Shown here: piece after piece, positions 17,180 to 26,389 of the stretch
How positions within the stretch are numbered: position 1 is the stretch's first letter
Layout of the letters: every line of letters begins with the position of its first letter
From: an uncultured Fodinibius sp.
Lineage (GTDB): Bacteria; Bacteroidota; Rhodothermia; Balneolales; Balneolaceae
Assembly (NCBI GenBank): GCA_913056235.1
Contig: CAJXMW010000004.1
Span: 62,001-126,000 of the forward strand
Reading direction: 5' to 3'
Length of the DNA stretch: 64,000 nucleotides
Notes under the pieces: generated by a model
Told to the model about the DNA's origin: nothing
Seen by the model: the letters and a program-made list of their open reading frames with translations, nothing else
Database searches by the model: none
Program-made: the position numbers and the translations under genes

Positions 17180-18292
17180 ATGATTATAGGAGTACCCAAA
17201 GAAATCAAAACGCATGAGAACCGCGTCGCTTTGCTACCTGGCGGAGTGATGAAATTTAAAAACAATGGCCACCAGGTGCTGATCGAAAAAGGAGCTGGTG
17301 TAGGCAGTGGTTTTCCGGATGAAAAATACGTAGATGCAGGAGCCGAGATCGTTGACGATGTTGATGAGCTTTGGAATCGCTCCGAAATGATTATGAAAGT
17401 AAAAGAACCGATCGAGGTGGAGTACGATCGGATGAAGGAAGACCAAATTATTTTTACTTATTTTCACTTCGCTGCCAGTCGCGAACTTACCGAAGCGGTG
17501 ATTGATAGCGGATCGGTGGCCATAGCCTATGAGACCGTTGAAAAAGCAGATGGCTCGCTACCGCTGCTCATCCCCATGAGTGAGGTTGCCGGACGCATGG
17601 CTTCGCAAGAAGGTGCCAAGTATCTTGAGAAAGCACAGGGTGGGCGCGGAATTTTACTCGGTGGTATTCCCGGTGTAAAGCCTGCTAACGTGCTTGTAAT
17701 CGGAGGCGGTGTCGTGGGCGTTAATGCCGCCAAAATTGCTGCCGGCATGGGTGCTAACACCACTATTATGGATATTAGCATGCCGCGACTACGTTACCTG
17801 GATGATGTAATGTCGAAAAACGTAGATACCATGTTTTCCTCCGAAGCCAATATTCGAAGCATGCTGCCCGATGTTGATATGGTGATTGGCGCAGTGCTTA
17901 AGCCCGGAGCCAAGGCACCACACCTGATTACTCGTGAGATGCTCAGTGGTATGCAAAAAGGGGCCGTACTGGTAGATGTTGCTATTGACCAGGGCGGATG
18001 TTTTGAGACGTCCAAGCCAACTACGCATGACCACCCTATTTATGAAGTCGATGATATTGTCCACTACTGCGTAACGAACATGCCGGGTGCTGTGCCTCAC
18101 ACTTCAACACTGGGGCTGACTAATGTTACCCTGCCATATGCGGTAGATATCGCCAACAAGGGTTGGAAGAAAGCGCTCGACGAAGATGAGGAGCTGAAAA
18201 AAGGACTCAATATTGTAGGCGGCGAAATTGTCTATCAGGATGTAGCCGATGCCTTTGAAATGGAACACACCAGCATCGAAAGTGTGCTTTAA
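17180..18292 (+). CDS. ald: alanine dehydrogenase
   Basis: This 370-residue enzyme interconverts L-alanine and pyruvate plus ammonia with NAD, in the cytosol, linking amino acid use to central carbon. It is full length. The N-terminal domain opens with MIIGVPKEIKTHENRVALLPGG, holding the pyruvate-binding Arg and Lys; the Rossmann motif GGGVVGVNAAKIA lies near residue 175 and the C-terminal PGAVPHTSTLGLTN signature near residue 300. The ATG lies 47 bp after an exact -7 box. A strong intrinsic terminator follows 22 bp after the stop, so it is probably monocistronic. Confidence 0.96.
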   Translation: MIIGVPKEIKTHENRVALLPGGVMKFKNNGHQVLIEKGAGVGSGFPDEKYVDAGAEIVDDVDELWNRSEMIMKVKEPIEVEYDRMKEDQIIFTYFHFAASRELTEAVIDSGSVAIAYETVEKADGSLPLLIPMSEVAGRMASQEGAKYLEKAQGGRGILLGGIPGVKPANVLVIGGGVVGVNAAKIAAGMGANTTIMDISMPRLRYLDDVMSKNVDTMFSSEANIRSMLPDVDMVIGAVLKPGAKAPHLITREMLSGMQKGAVLVDVAIDQGGCFETSKPTTHDHPIYEVDDIVHYCVTNMPGAVPHTSTLGLTNVTLPYAVDIANKGWKKALDEDEELKKGLNIVGGEIVYQDVADAFEMEHTSIESVL

Positions 18293-18314
18293 ACGGTAAT
18301 ATATCCAAATTAGA

Positions 18315-18348
18315 GCCGAACATTCTTTGCGGGATGTTCGGCTTTTTT
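18315..18348 (+). terminator. intrinsic terminator after ald
   Basis: Stem GCCGAACAT (18315-18323) pairs with ATGTTCGGC (18334-18342), loop of 10, followed by six T. It is well placed 22 bp after the ald stop codon. Confidence 0.9.
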
Positions 18349-18489
18349 AATTGCCCGAAATGTAGTAGAGAACTATTCTGTTAGCATAAAAGGTGTAGTT
18401 AAAATAAAATCTTAACCGATCAGTTGTAATTCCATGGGATGCTTGTCGATACCAATGTTGATAGATTAGTGTATAACTTGTGAATAAAC

Positions 18490-18524
18490 TTTTTTGTTTA
18501 CCATAAGACATCCCATTATATTTT
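18490..18524 (+). promoter_or_regulatory. promoter of parAB operon
   Basis: A TTTTTTG element (18490-18496) is followed after exactly 20 bases by TATATTTT (18517-18524). This is close to the Bacteroidota consensus TTTG-N19-21-TAnnTTTG, with only the last base of the -7 box off. The predicted transcript start lies about 33 bases before the parA ATG. Confidence 0.5.
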
Positions 18525-18563
18525 CGAATCATTACATCGATAATAGTTGTATAGATCGTTTAC

Positions 18564-19370
18564 ATGGGTAAGATAATTTCCATTGCTAATCAAAAAGGAG
18601 GGGTTGGTAAGACCACTACGGCTATCAATCTCGCCGCCAGTTTAGCTGCAATTGAACACACTACATTGGTCATCGACATTGATCCCCAGAGTAATACCAC
18701 CAGTGGGTTGGGGATCGAAGCCAAAACAGTATCACATTCGATATACGAAGTGATGGTAGGCGGCGTTGATGCCTCTGATGCGATCCGCGAGACCGAGCTG
18801 CCTTTTCTTGAGTTAATACCTTCTCATATTAACTTGGTGGGGGCCGAAATTGAGATGATCGATCGTGAGCAGCGTGAGCGGATCCTCGAAAAGGCGATTA
18901 CCGATCTCAAAGATCAATACGATTTTATCATTATTGATTGTCCGCCTTCGCTGGGGCTGCTTACCATTAACGCGCTGACTGCCTCGGATTCGGTCTTGAT
19001 TCCGGTTCAATGCGAATATTTTGCCCTCGAGGGGTTGGGACAGCTGCTTAATACCATCAAAATTGTGCGTCAACATCTAAATACCGATCTTGAAATTGAA
19101 GGCGTGCTCCTTACAATGTATGATACCCGTACGCGGCTTTCCGATCAGGTGGCCGATGAAGTTCGAAAATATTTCGACGACAGGGTTTTTGACTCCATTA
19201 TTAAACGAAATGTACGGCTGGCGGAAGCACCAAGCTTTGGGAAACCGGCTGTGCTTTACGATTCGACCAGTACCGGAGCAAAGAATTACCTGGCGCTTGG
19301 TCGTGAAATTATTAAACGGAATAAGAAGCTTTTCCAAAATAGTCCTGTGTTTGCAAGCAGCGAGGGGTGA
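18564..19370 (+). CDS. parA: chromosome partitioning ATPase ParA/Soj
   Basis: This 268-residue protein is a standard chromosomal ParA. It has the deviant Walker [10 protein letters not shown] (about residues 10-18), the [13 protein letters not shown] switch region near residue 39 and the [12 protein letters not shown] Walker B near residue 121. It forms ATP-dependent dimers on nucleoid DNA and moves ParB-parS complexes apart; the short N-terminus without a helix-turn-helix is the chromosomal type. parB follows after 7 bases, in one operon. The ATG is chosen because the P-loop starts almost at once. Confidence 0.96.
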   Translation: MGKIISIANQKGGVGKTTTAINLAASLAAIEHTTLVIDIDPQSNTTSGLGIEAKTVSHSIYEVMVGGVDASDAIRETELPFLELIPSHINLVGAEIEMIDREQRERILEKAITDLKDQYDFIIIDCPPSLGLLTINALTASDSVLIPVQCEYFALEGLGQLLNTIKIVRQHLNTDLEIEGVLLTMYDTRTRLSDQVADEVRKYFDDRVFDSIIKRNVRLAEAPSFGKPAVLYDSTSTGAKNYLALGREIIKRNKKLFQNSPVFASSEG

Positions 19371-19377
19371 CTGATTT

Positions 19378-20316
19378 ATGGCATCTAAAAAAGTACTAGG
19401 TCGCGGTTTAGGAGCATTCTTTCCCGAATATGATGACGAAGAAGGGCAATCCCCGAAGAAAGCCGAAGGGGAGGGAGAACAACAGGATTCCGACTCTCCC
19501 TATGTGGATCCCAAACAGCGCGTGAACATCGTGCTGCATGTACCAGTAGATAATATCCGGCCGAACCCGCATCAGCCGCGTAAAGAATTTGATGAAGAAC
19601 GGCTAGGCGAACTGGCTCATTCCATCAAGAAACATGGACTTATTCAGCCGATTACTGTTCGCTATATTGGTGAAAAACGTTTCGAGCTGATTAGCGGTGA
19701 GCGGCGCCTGCGGGCGTCAAAACTGGCTGGAATAGAAGAAATTCCGGCATACATCCGCGAAGTCAATGACGATGATATCATTTCTTTTGCGCTGATTGAG
19801 AATATTCAACGCGAAGATCTGAATCCCATTGAGGTGGCATTGGGCTACCAGCGATTGATTGAGGAAGCCGGTTATACCCAGGCCGAAGTGGCCGAACGGG
19901 TTGGAAAAAATCGCACGACCATTACCAATATGTTGCGGCTGTTAAATTTGCCCGCATTTATTCAGGCTGGGCTGCGTGACAAGAAAATATCGATGGGACA
20001 TGCCCGTGCACTAATCCCGGTAGAGGATGAGGACGATCAAAAAGAAATTTATAATAAAATTATTGATAATGGGTATTCAGTCCGGAAGACTGAAAAGCTG
20101 GTCCGTAACCTGGATAAGGAGGATGAAAAATCGGAAAAACAGGACCAGAAGGATGAGAATAGCGCGTTTTTAAAGGAAATATCTAATCGGCTGCGCCGTA
20201 CATTAAGTACGAAGGTCAATATTAAGTCCAAAAAGAATGGTGGCGAAATACGTATCGAATATTATTCGGATGAGGAACTGGATCGCCTTCTCGAGCTTTT
20301 CGATTCTATTTCTTAG
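19378..20316 (+). CDS. parB: chromosome partitioning protein ParB/Spo0J
   Basis: This 312-residue protein binds parS sites and is a CTPase clamp in known homologues. The N-terminus carries the ParA-stimulating basic stretch GRGLGAFFPE. An acidic linker (about 22-50) is followed by the CTP-binding ParB/Srx domain with NPHQPRKEFDEE (about 62) and the GERRLRASKLAG motif (about 107), then the helix-turn-helix TQAEVAERVGKNRTTITNML near 170, an acidic linker and a C-terminal dimer domain. I did not find a canonical parS (TGTTTCACGTGAAACA-like) in the window. The last 47 bases overlap the signal-peptide start of the next gene. Confidence 0.95.
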   Translation: MASKKVLGRGLGAFFPEYDDEEGQSPKKAEGEGEQQDSDSPYVDPKQRVNIVLHVPVDNIRPNPHQPRKEFDEERLGELAHSIKKHGLIQPITVRYIGEKRFELISGERRLRASKLAGIEEIPAYIREVNDDDIISFALIENIQREDLNPIEVALGYQRLIEEAGYTQAEVAERVGKNRTTITNMLRLLNLPAFIQAGLRDKKISMGHARALIPVEDEDDQKEIYNKIIDNGYSVRKTEKLVRNLDKEDEKSEKQDQKDENSAFLKEISNRLRRTLSTKVNIKSKKNGGEIRIEYYSDEELDRLLELFDSIS

Positions 20317-20965
20317 CCTTTTTGTTCTATTGTCATTATGCTTTTCTGAGGTTCATGCACAGTCACAAAACAAATCCTCTTACGCTGTTGCTGATGTTCG
20401 TTACGATCAGCCGCTGACGATCAATTGGCGGAAGCATTTTACGGGGCAGGATACGACCGAACGGGATCCAACCCCCAATTTGCCTGATCCCAAAAGTGTA
20501 ATGTACAAGTCGATGATTATCCCTGGATGGGGACAGATCATCAACAAACAATCTTGGAAAGTACCGATTGTCTACGCAATATTGGGAGGATTGGGCTATT
20601 ACAGCGTGTATTTGAATAAAAAGTATCATGATTACCGGGCAGCTTATTACAATCAAACTCCGAGACCGCCGGATAACGAACCACCAACGGATCAGCGTTT
20701 TGGATCTACACCTTCGTATATTCCAGAGTCAGCGAATTCGGACCAGCTGAAGTCCTTGCGCAATACCTATCATAACAGGCGGGATCTGGTGTATGTGGGT
20801 ATTGCTGTGGCCTATGGTCTGAACATTGTGGATGCGTACGTGTTTGCTCACATGCGGTCGTTTGATGTATCGGAAAATTTGAGCATGCGGACAAGCATCA
20901 AGCCGGGTATTACCGCTCAGGCTACCCCCGGTGTTACTTTATCAATTGATTTAATTAAGAAGTAG
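20270..20965 (+). CDS. DUF5683 domain membrane/envelope protein
   Basis: This 231-residue protein of unknown function matches DUF5683, a family found next to parAB in many Bacteroidota. From the ATG at 20270 it begins with a strong signal peptide or anchor ending near VHAQ; an in-frame ATG at 20237 exists but would put eleven polar residues ahead of it. The family core is PKSVMYKSMIIPGWGQIINK (about residue 80) followed by hydrophobic segments (about 102-118 and 173-190). It starts inside parB, so it is probably translated by coupling. The link of an envelope protein to the partition operon is conserved but unexplained. Confidence 0.8.
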   Translation: MRNWIAFSSFSILFLSLFVLLSLCFSEVHAQSQNKSSYAVADVRYDQPLTINWRKHFTGQDTTERDPTPNLPDPKSVMYKSMIIPGWGQIINKQSWKVPIVYAILGGLGYYSVYLNKKYHDYRAAYYNQTPRPPDNEPPTDQRFGSTPSYIPESANSDQLKSLRNTYHNRRDLVYVGIAVAYGLNIVDAYVFAHMRSFDVSENLSMRTSIKPGITAQATPGVTLSIDLIKK

Positions 20966-20970
20966 ATATT

Positions 20971-21681
20971 ATGAGTAAGAATAACCCAAAAAAACCATCC
21001 AGGTTAAAAGTACCCGATAATTTTTCGGATAGCCACGACAGTGATGCGTGGAGTATATTTAAAATTATGGGTGAATTTGTCGATGGGTACGAAAAACTTT
21101 TCAAAATTGGTCCCTGTGTGTCCATTTTTGGATCGGCCCGAACCAAAGAGGGCGAAAAATATTACGAAATGGCGCGTGAAACGGCCCAGAAGATTACCCA
21201 AAAAGGATTTGGCGTAATTACGGGTGGTGGTCCGGGTGCCATGGAAGCCGCCAACAAGGGTGCCAAGGAAGGGGGTGGCAAATCGGTAGGTTTGGGCATT
21301 ACCCTTCCCCACGAGCAGGGACTAAATCCCTATGTGGATAGCGACTATGTGATTAATTTTCACTATTTCTTTGCCCGCAAGGTGATGTTTGTAAAATATG
21401 CCCAGGGTTTTATCGTTTTTCCCGGTGGATTTGGTACCTTGGACGAGTTTTTTGAGGCCATGACCTTGATCCAAACCAGGAAGATTAATGCTTTTCCACT
21501 CGTATTAATAGGTAGTGAGTACTGGGGAGGACTAATTGACTGGATTAAAAACACAATGATTCGTGAAGGAACGATATCAGAGGAGGATGTCGATCTTTTT
21601 CATTTGACTGATGATACGGATGAAGCAGTGCAAATCGTTTGTGATTTCTATCAGAAACATACGTTGAGTCCCAACTTCTAG
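20971..21681 (+). CDS. LOG family protein (cytokinin riboside 5'-monophosphate phosphoribohydrolase-like)
   Basis: This 236-residue Rossmann-like protein belongs to the LOG/TIGR00730 family, whose members release the base from N6-modified AMP. The motif GGGPGAMEAANKGA lies near residue 85 and the diagnostic PGGFGTLDEFFE near residue 150, with the catalytic Arg and Glu kept. The physiological substrate in bacteria is usually unknown; nucleotide salvage or AMP cleavage is possible. It lies 5 bases after the DUF5683 gene, so it is the last gene of the parAB operon. Confidence 0.9.
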   Translation: MSKNNPKKPSRLKVPDNFSDSHDSDAWSIFKIMGEFVDGYEKLFKIGPCVSIFGSARTKEGEKYYEMARETAQKITQKGFGVITGGGPGAMEAANKGAKEGGGKSVGLGITLPHEQGLNPYVDSDYVINFHYFFARKVMFVKYAQGFIVFPGGFGTLDEFFEAMTLIQTRKINAFPLVLIGSEYWGGLIDWIKNTMIREGTISEEDVDLFHLTDDTDEAVQIVCDFYQKHTLSPNF

Positions 21682-21822
21682 TGATAATCCGTTTCGGCAA
21701 TATTCGAAACAAAAACATTGAAAGTTACTTTAAGAATAGTCCACTATTACAGCAATAGTTCATTGCTATACAATAAATGAACTTAGTTACAGTTTTGTTT
21801 TTAAATAAAATGATTAATTCAT

Positions 21823-21830
21823 TACATTTG
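21823..21830 (+). promoter_or_regulatory. candidate -7 box for TPR protein gene
   Basis: TACATTTG is an exact TAnnTTTG match 36 bp before the start codon at 21866. Upstream TTTTG (21793-21797) is 25 bp away, longer than the usual 19-21. Confidence 0.35.
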
Positions 21831-21865
21831 CTTCTTCGAAAACTCAACCATAAACCGAACGAATA

Positions 21866-22891
21866 ATGAAGTTGTTTAAAAAAAGCCTTTCAGCATTACT
21901 AGTTGCCCTTTTTGTGATTGGATTGGCGGGCGAAATGAATGCACAAGACCGACGATCTATAGTAAAAACCTATAACAAAGGTCTGGAACTTAAGAAGTCT
22001 GCGGATTACCAGCAGGCAATCAGTACTTTTAACCAGACCATGGAAAGTGCCAAAGAACTAGGTGAAGAAGGCCAGGATATTGTTAGTCGATGTGAGCAGC
22101 AACTGGCGGATACTTATTTTAAAATTGCTGTAAGCGACTACAAGACCATCCAAAATAAGCAGAGTGTTGAAAATTTTGATACCGCTATTGCCTCATTTGA
22201 GAAAGCTCTGGAAGTAGCAAATGAATACGGAAGTTCTCAAATTCAGGATCGGGCAGAACAAATTATTCCTCAGCTGTTCTACAACAAAGGGGTCTATGGA
22301 TTTAAAACGAAATCCTACGATATGGCTCTAAAAGCGTTGAACAAAGCTATAGAACGTAACCCCAATTACTCCAACGCTTACTATCAGATTGCACTTGTTA
22401 AGAAGAACAGGGAAGGCGTTGCACAAAGCGAAGTTATTTCTGCTTTCGAAAAAGCACTATCTATTGCCCAGAAAGAAAGTAACAGTTCGGTAATAAACGA
22501 ATCCAACAAGCAACTGGGTGGTATTTACCTAAGCAAGGGACATGACTTGGTTGAAAAACAGAGTAAGGTCGATGCAGGTATTAAAGCTTATAATAAAGCC
22601 TTGGAATACACGCCCGAAAAACCACAGCTGTATTTCCGATTAGCGGAGGCTCACAATAAGAAACAGAACTGGAGCCAAGCGGCCGAATATGCACAAAAAG
22701 GATTAGATCTGGAAACAGGCGGTAAAACTGATAAAGCCAAGTACTATTTTTCACTTGGCAATGCTTACAAAGGAATGGGGCAAAAAGAGGATGCCTGTTC
22801 CGCATTTAGCAATGCCGCTTACGGTTCTTTTAAGTCTCCTGCTGAGCACGAGATGGAATACCAGTTGAAATGCGAAAGTGCCACTAATTAG
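21866..22891 (+). CDS. secreted TPR-repeat protein
   Basis: This 341-residue protein has a signal peptide ending in MNAQD near residue 27, so it is exported. The mature part consists of TPR-like helical pairs, for example YNKGLELKKSADYQQAISTF (near 35), FKTKSYDMALKALNKAIERNPNYSNAY (near 150) and ALEYTPEKPQLYFRLAEA (near 250). Such proteins act as scaffolds in the periplasm or at the outer membrane; no enzyme motif is visible. It stands alone with its own -7 box and a perfect terminator. Confidence 0.85.
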   Translation: MKLFKKSLSALLVALFVIGLAGEMNAQDRRSIVKTYNKGLELKKSADYQQAISTFNQTMESAKELGEEGQDIVSRCEQQLADTYFKIAVSDYKTIQNKQSVENFDTAIASFEKALEVANEYGSSQIQDRAEQIIPQLFYNKGVYGFKTKSYDMALKALNKAIERNPNYSNAYYQIALVKKNREGVAQSEVISAFEKALSIAQKESNSSVINESNKQLGGIYLSKGHDLVEKQSKVDAGIKAYNKALEYTPEKPQLYFRLAEAHNKKQNWSQAAEYAQKGLDLETGGKTDKAKYYFSLGNAYKGMGQKEDACSAFSNAAYGSFKSPAEHEMEYQLKCESATN

Positions 22892-22913
22892 TAGTTAGAA
22901 ACAAACAATTTTT

Positions 22914-22941
22914 AAGGCCTCCAATATTGGAGGCCTTTTTT
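22914..22941 (+). terminator. intrinsic terminator after TPR gene
   Basis: AAGGCCTCCAAT and ATTGGAGGCCTT form a 24-base perfect palindrome directly followed by T residues (936-941), 22 bp after the stop codon. Confidence 0.9.
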
Positions 22942-23031
22942 ATTTTGCCGATCTATTCTTTTATGTGAGCTTAGCATTAGCTATTTTCAGCTTCTAAATT
23001 TCGTTGATAAACCAAATTTTACCGACTGATA

Positions 23032-25041
23032 ATGAGCTCAACTACTACTTCTCTCGATGAGCTGTGTGTGAATACCATCAGAACCTTATCAATGGATGCT
23101 GTAGAGGCTGCTGAATCTGGTCACCCGGGAATGCCTATGGGAATGGCCGATGCAGCATATGTACTGTGGACGAAATTTTTGAAGCACGACCCTGCACATC
23201 CCGAATGGTATAATCGCGACCGTTTTGTGCTATCTGCGGGACATGGTTCGATGCTGTTGTACTCACTGCTTCATCTAACTGGCTACGACCTGCCACTTGA
23301 AGAGATTAAAAACTTCCGCCAGCTCGACAGCCTCACACCTGGTCATCCTGAATATGGCTTGACGCCCGGCGTCGAGACAACGACCGGTCCCCTGGGGCAG
23401 GGCTTTGCCACAGGAGTAGGTATGGCGATGGCTGAGCGACATATGGCCGCAAAGTTTAACGATGATGGGTTGCCGATTACCGACCATTATACCTATGGCA
23501 TTGTGAGTGACGGCGACCTGATGGAAGGAATTTCTCAGGAAGCGGCTTCACTGGCTGGCCACCTTGAATTGGGTAAAATTATTTACCTTTACGATGATAA
23601 CGAGATCTCGATTGACGGCAGTACCGATCTGGCGTTTACTGAAGATGTGGAGGAGCGTTTTAAAGCACTCGGATGGCATACGATCAATGTTGACGGACAT
23701 GATCGCGATGCGGTGGAAGAGGCAATTGCCGCGGCTCAAGAGGTTACTGACCAACCATCCCTGTTACTGACAGAGACCCATATTGGTTTTGGCAGTCCCA
23801 ACCAGCAGGATACCAGTGATGCACACGGCTCACCACTTGGCGAAGAGGAAATTCGCAGAACCAAAGAGAATTTGGGATGGGATCCCGACAAAAAGTTTTT
23901 TATTCCTGATGAAGTGTTGAGCCATCTCCGGAGCGCCCTTGAAACAGGAGCGGAGCATTATTCTGAGTGGCAGCAGCTGTTTGAGGAGTTTGAAGATAAA
24001 CATAGCGATGAGGCGCAACGGTTCCATCAATCTGTGGAACGAGAGCTGCCCGACAACTGGGATGACGTATTGCCGAGCTTTGAGGCCGATGAGAAAGGAA
24101 TGGCCACGCGTGCATCTTCTGGAAAAGTAATCGATGCCCTGACAGACGCCATTCCACACATGATTGGCGGTTCGGCTGATCTTACGGGTAGTAATAAAAC
24201 CTGGATTGACGATGCGGGAATATTTTCCTCTTCGGATTATTCGGGACGAAATATCCACTTTGGAGTCCGTGAACATGCTATGGGAGCAGCACTGAACGGC
24301 ATGGCCTTACATACGGGAGTGATACCCTATGGAGGTACGTTTTTAATCTTTTCTGATTACTGCCGTCCGGCTATTCGGATTGCCGCGCTGTCGCATATCC
24401 CGTCAATATTTGTATTTACCCACGACAGTATTGGTTTGGGCGAAGATGGGCCCACGCATCAACCGATCGAACATTTGGCTTCGCTTCGTGCCATGCCCAA
24501 TGCACTGGTGCTGCGACCTGCCGATGCCAACGAGGTAGCGTGGTGTTGGAGAGCAGCGCTTGAGCATACCGGTGGTCCATCGATGCTGGTACTTACGAGA
24601 CAAAACGTACCCACCTTTGCCCGTAATGAGCAAAATGCTGTTGAGAATACACTGAAAGGAGCGTATATCCTTGCTGATTCTGAAAAAGACCAACCGGATG
24701 TTATCCTGATGGGAAGCGGTTCGGAAGTTCTGCGGGCTATGGATGCAAAGCAAAAGCTAGCTGACCAAGATATTGATGCTCGTGTTGTGAGTATGCCTTC
24801 TTGGGAGCTTTTCCGCCAGCAAGATGACGCCTACAAACAACAGGTGCTTCCAAAAGAAGTTACCGCGCGCGTTTCTATTGAAGCAGCATCACCCTTTGGA
24901 TGGCGTGAATGGGTAGGCACCGAAGGAACCGTCATGGGGATCGACCATTTTGGAGCATCGGCTCCATATGAAGAGATCTTCGAGAAATTTGGTCTTACGG
25001 CCGACGATATGGCTGAAGAAGCGGCTAAGCTAGTTGAATAA
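23032..25041 (+). CDS. tkt: transketolase
   Basis: This 669-residue thiamine diphosphate enzyme moves two-carbon units between sugar phosphates in the non-oxidative pentose phosphate pathway, in the cytosol. It is full length. The N-terminal domain has [12 protein letters not shown] (about 29) and the thiamine diphosphate/Mg motif [14 protein letters not shown] with the closing DDNEISIDG (about 155-190). The central domain has [14 protein letters not shown] (about 410) and [16 protein letters not shown] (about 465), followed by the C-terminal domain with [11 protein letters not shown]. It starts at an ATG. It converges on the SpoIIE-type phosphatase gene. Confidence 0.96.
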   Translation: MSSTTTSLDELCVNTIRTLSMDAVEAAESGHPGMPMGMADAAYVLWTKFLKHDPAHPEWYNRDRFVLSAGHGSMLLYSLLHLTGYDLPLEEIKNFRQLDSLTPGHPEYGLTPGVETTTGPLGQGFATGVGMAMAERHMAAKFNDDGLPITDHYTYGIVSDGDLMEGISQEAASLAGHLELGKIIYLYDDNEISIDGSTDLAFTEDVEERFKALGWHTINVDGHDRDAVEEAIAAAQEVTDQPSLLLTETHIGFGSPNQQDTSDAHGSPLGEEEIRRTKENLGWDPDKKFFIPDEVLSHLRSALETGAEHYSEWQQLFEEFEDKHSDEAQRFHQSVERELPDNWDDVLPSFEADEKGMATRASSGKVIDALTDAIPHMIGGSADLTGSNKTWIDDAGIFSSSDYSGRNIHFGVREHAMGAALNGMALHTGVIPYGGTFLIFSDYCRPAIRIAALSHIPSIFVFTHDSIGLGEDGPTHQPIEHLASLRAMPNALVLRPADANEVAWCWRAALEHTGGPSMLVLTRQNVPTFARNEQNAVENTLKGAYILADSEKDQPDVILMGSGSEVLRAMDAKQKLADQDIDARVVSMPSWELFRQQDDAYKQQVLPKEVTARVSIEAASPFGWREWVGTEGTVMGIDHFGASAPYEEIFEKFGLTADDMAEEAAKLVE

Positions 25042-25045
25042 ATAG

Positions 25046-25063
25046 GGCGCAAGGCCTTGTGCC
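25046..25063. terminator. weak hairpin after transketolase
   Basis: GGCGCAA and TTGTGCC can pair over 7 bp with one G-U pair around a GGCC loop, 5 bp after the tkt stop and between convergent genes. There is no proper T-run, so termination here is uncertain. Confidence 0.35.
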
Positions 25064-25118
25064 TCATTCTATTTTGACTTAATGCTACAAGTGTGTTGTA
25101 CCCCGGACGAGTAAGCTT

Positions 25119-26264
25119 TTACTCATTGAGGTGTACACATGTAAAAGTGACATCATCCGCGGGTTTTTCGTTGCCGATAAAGTTTTCCAGCGACGATTGT
25201 ATCTTGCGGATAATAGATTTGGAATGTAGTGAGCCATATACGCTCAAAATAGCATCGAGCCGGTCAGAACCGTATTCTTCGCCAAATTCATTTCGAGCCT
25301 CGGTAAGGCCATCAGTATAGAAAAGTACGCTGTCGCCTGGCTTAAAGTGAAACTTCTTCTGTTGTAGCTGATGCTTGAGATTAGCAGATGAAGTCATACC
25401 CAGGGCGTAGCCATCCGATCGCAGATCGAAAGTGGCGTCACGTTCTTTACTGAACAAAATAGGTGCGTTATGCCCGGCGCGCGCAAACAGGAAGTTGTCT
25501 TCGCCTTTTGGGAAAAAAGCGACGCAGGCTGTGACAAAGGTTTTATCCTTAATATCGGATTTAACATAGTTGTTGAGCTCGAGGAACAATTCTTTAGGGG
25601 AAGGTTGACTCTTCTCAATAATCAGATGTACCAGTGCTTGCATGCGCACCATATACAGGGCGGCCGAGAGTCCCTTGCCGGATACATCCGCAATGACGAT
25701 GTAGGTACCGTCATCGGTTTCAATGATATCCACATAATCGCCGCCAACCTCTTTGGCCGTATTGGCAAAGGAGAACATCTCGAGTTGGTCGCGGGTGTGT
25801 TCGGTGTTGGGTAGTAGGCTGAGCTGGATTTCACGGGCAAGATCGATTTCACGTTTTACGTCCGACTTTTCGAGTAGCTCAACGAGCAACAACATGAGCA
25901 TAGAGCCAAAGGCAAAGGGGACCAGCAGATCATAAAAAATGACGAAGCCCGTAATTTGCAGAAATCCGAACAGATAGTAGGCCAAAAAAGAGACTACTGA
26001 TAATCCGAAAAGTAAACGCCGTGTAGGATTAAGTCGCTGGGTAAGGGCCGAGAAGAGCCGAAGAAACTTGACATGTCCGGGAAGTTCTTCATCGCGGGCT
26101 TGCTGGATATCTTCGCCAACAGCTTCGGAATAAAGTTGTTTTAAGCGATCGGTATCTTTATAAAATTCCTTGCCCATACGCTCGCGGGTCATCCCGGAGA
26201 CGTATTCTTTATAAAATGATTTCGTATTTTGAAAAGCTGATTGTGCTTCGTTCTTTAAGCCCAT
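25119..26264 (-). CDS. SpoIIE-type PP2C serine phosphatase with membrane segments
   Basis: This 381-residue protein combines a cytosolic N-terminus (about 1-85), two hydrophobic segments (about 87-130) and a C-terminal PP2C-like domain of the SpoIIE/RsbU kind (about 150-381). The domain shows AREIQLSLLP, NTAKEVGGDYVDII and VIADVSGKGLSAALYM with its metal-binding Asp residues, then LFYTDGLTEARN and PADDVTFTCVHL. It should dephosphorylate a phosphoserine partner, usually an anti-sigma antagonist. No PAS, GAF, HAMP or receiver domain is visible, and no such partner gene is nearby. The frame extends to a TTG at 26285, but the ATG at 26264 is the better start. It is divergent from polA. Confidence 0.85.
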   Translation of the reverse strand: MGLKNEAQSAFQNTKSFYKEYVSGMTRERMGKEFYKDTDRLKQLYSEAVGEDIQQARDEELPGHVKFLRLFSALTQRLNPTRRLLFGLSVVSFLAYYLFGFLQITGFVIFYDLLVPFAFGSMLMLLLVELLEKSDVKREIDLAREIQLSLLPNTEHTRDQLEMFSFANTAKEVGGDYVDIIETDDGTYIVIADVSGKGLSAALYMVRMQALVHLIIEKSQPSPKELFLELNNYVKSDIKDKTFVTACVAFFPKGEDNFLFARAGHNAPILFSKERDATFDLRSDGYALGMTSSANLKHQLQQKKFHFKPGDSVLFYTDGLTEARNEFGEEYGSDRLDAILSVYGSLHSKSIIRKIQSSLENFIGNEKPADDVTFTCVHLNE

Positions 26265-26389
26265 GCAATAAAATGGTGAATTCAACTTAGAGTACTTTAT
26301 TCGAAAACGGTCGTAAAAAGTTGTACTTTTTCACCGAATTCTTTTCCGACTGGTTGAGATAATTTTAAATATGAAGTATAAGATAAAGA

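Noticed and set aside
18293-18563. parS site upstream of parA
   Set aside because: No GTTTCACGTGAAAC-like palindrome is present; the region holds only the ald terminator and the parAB promoter candidate.
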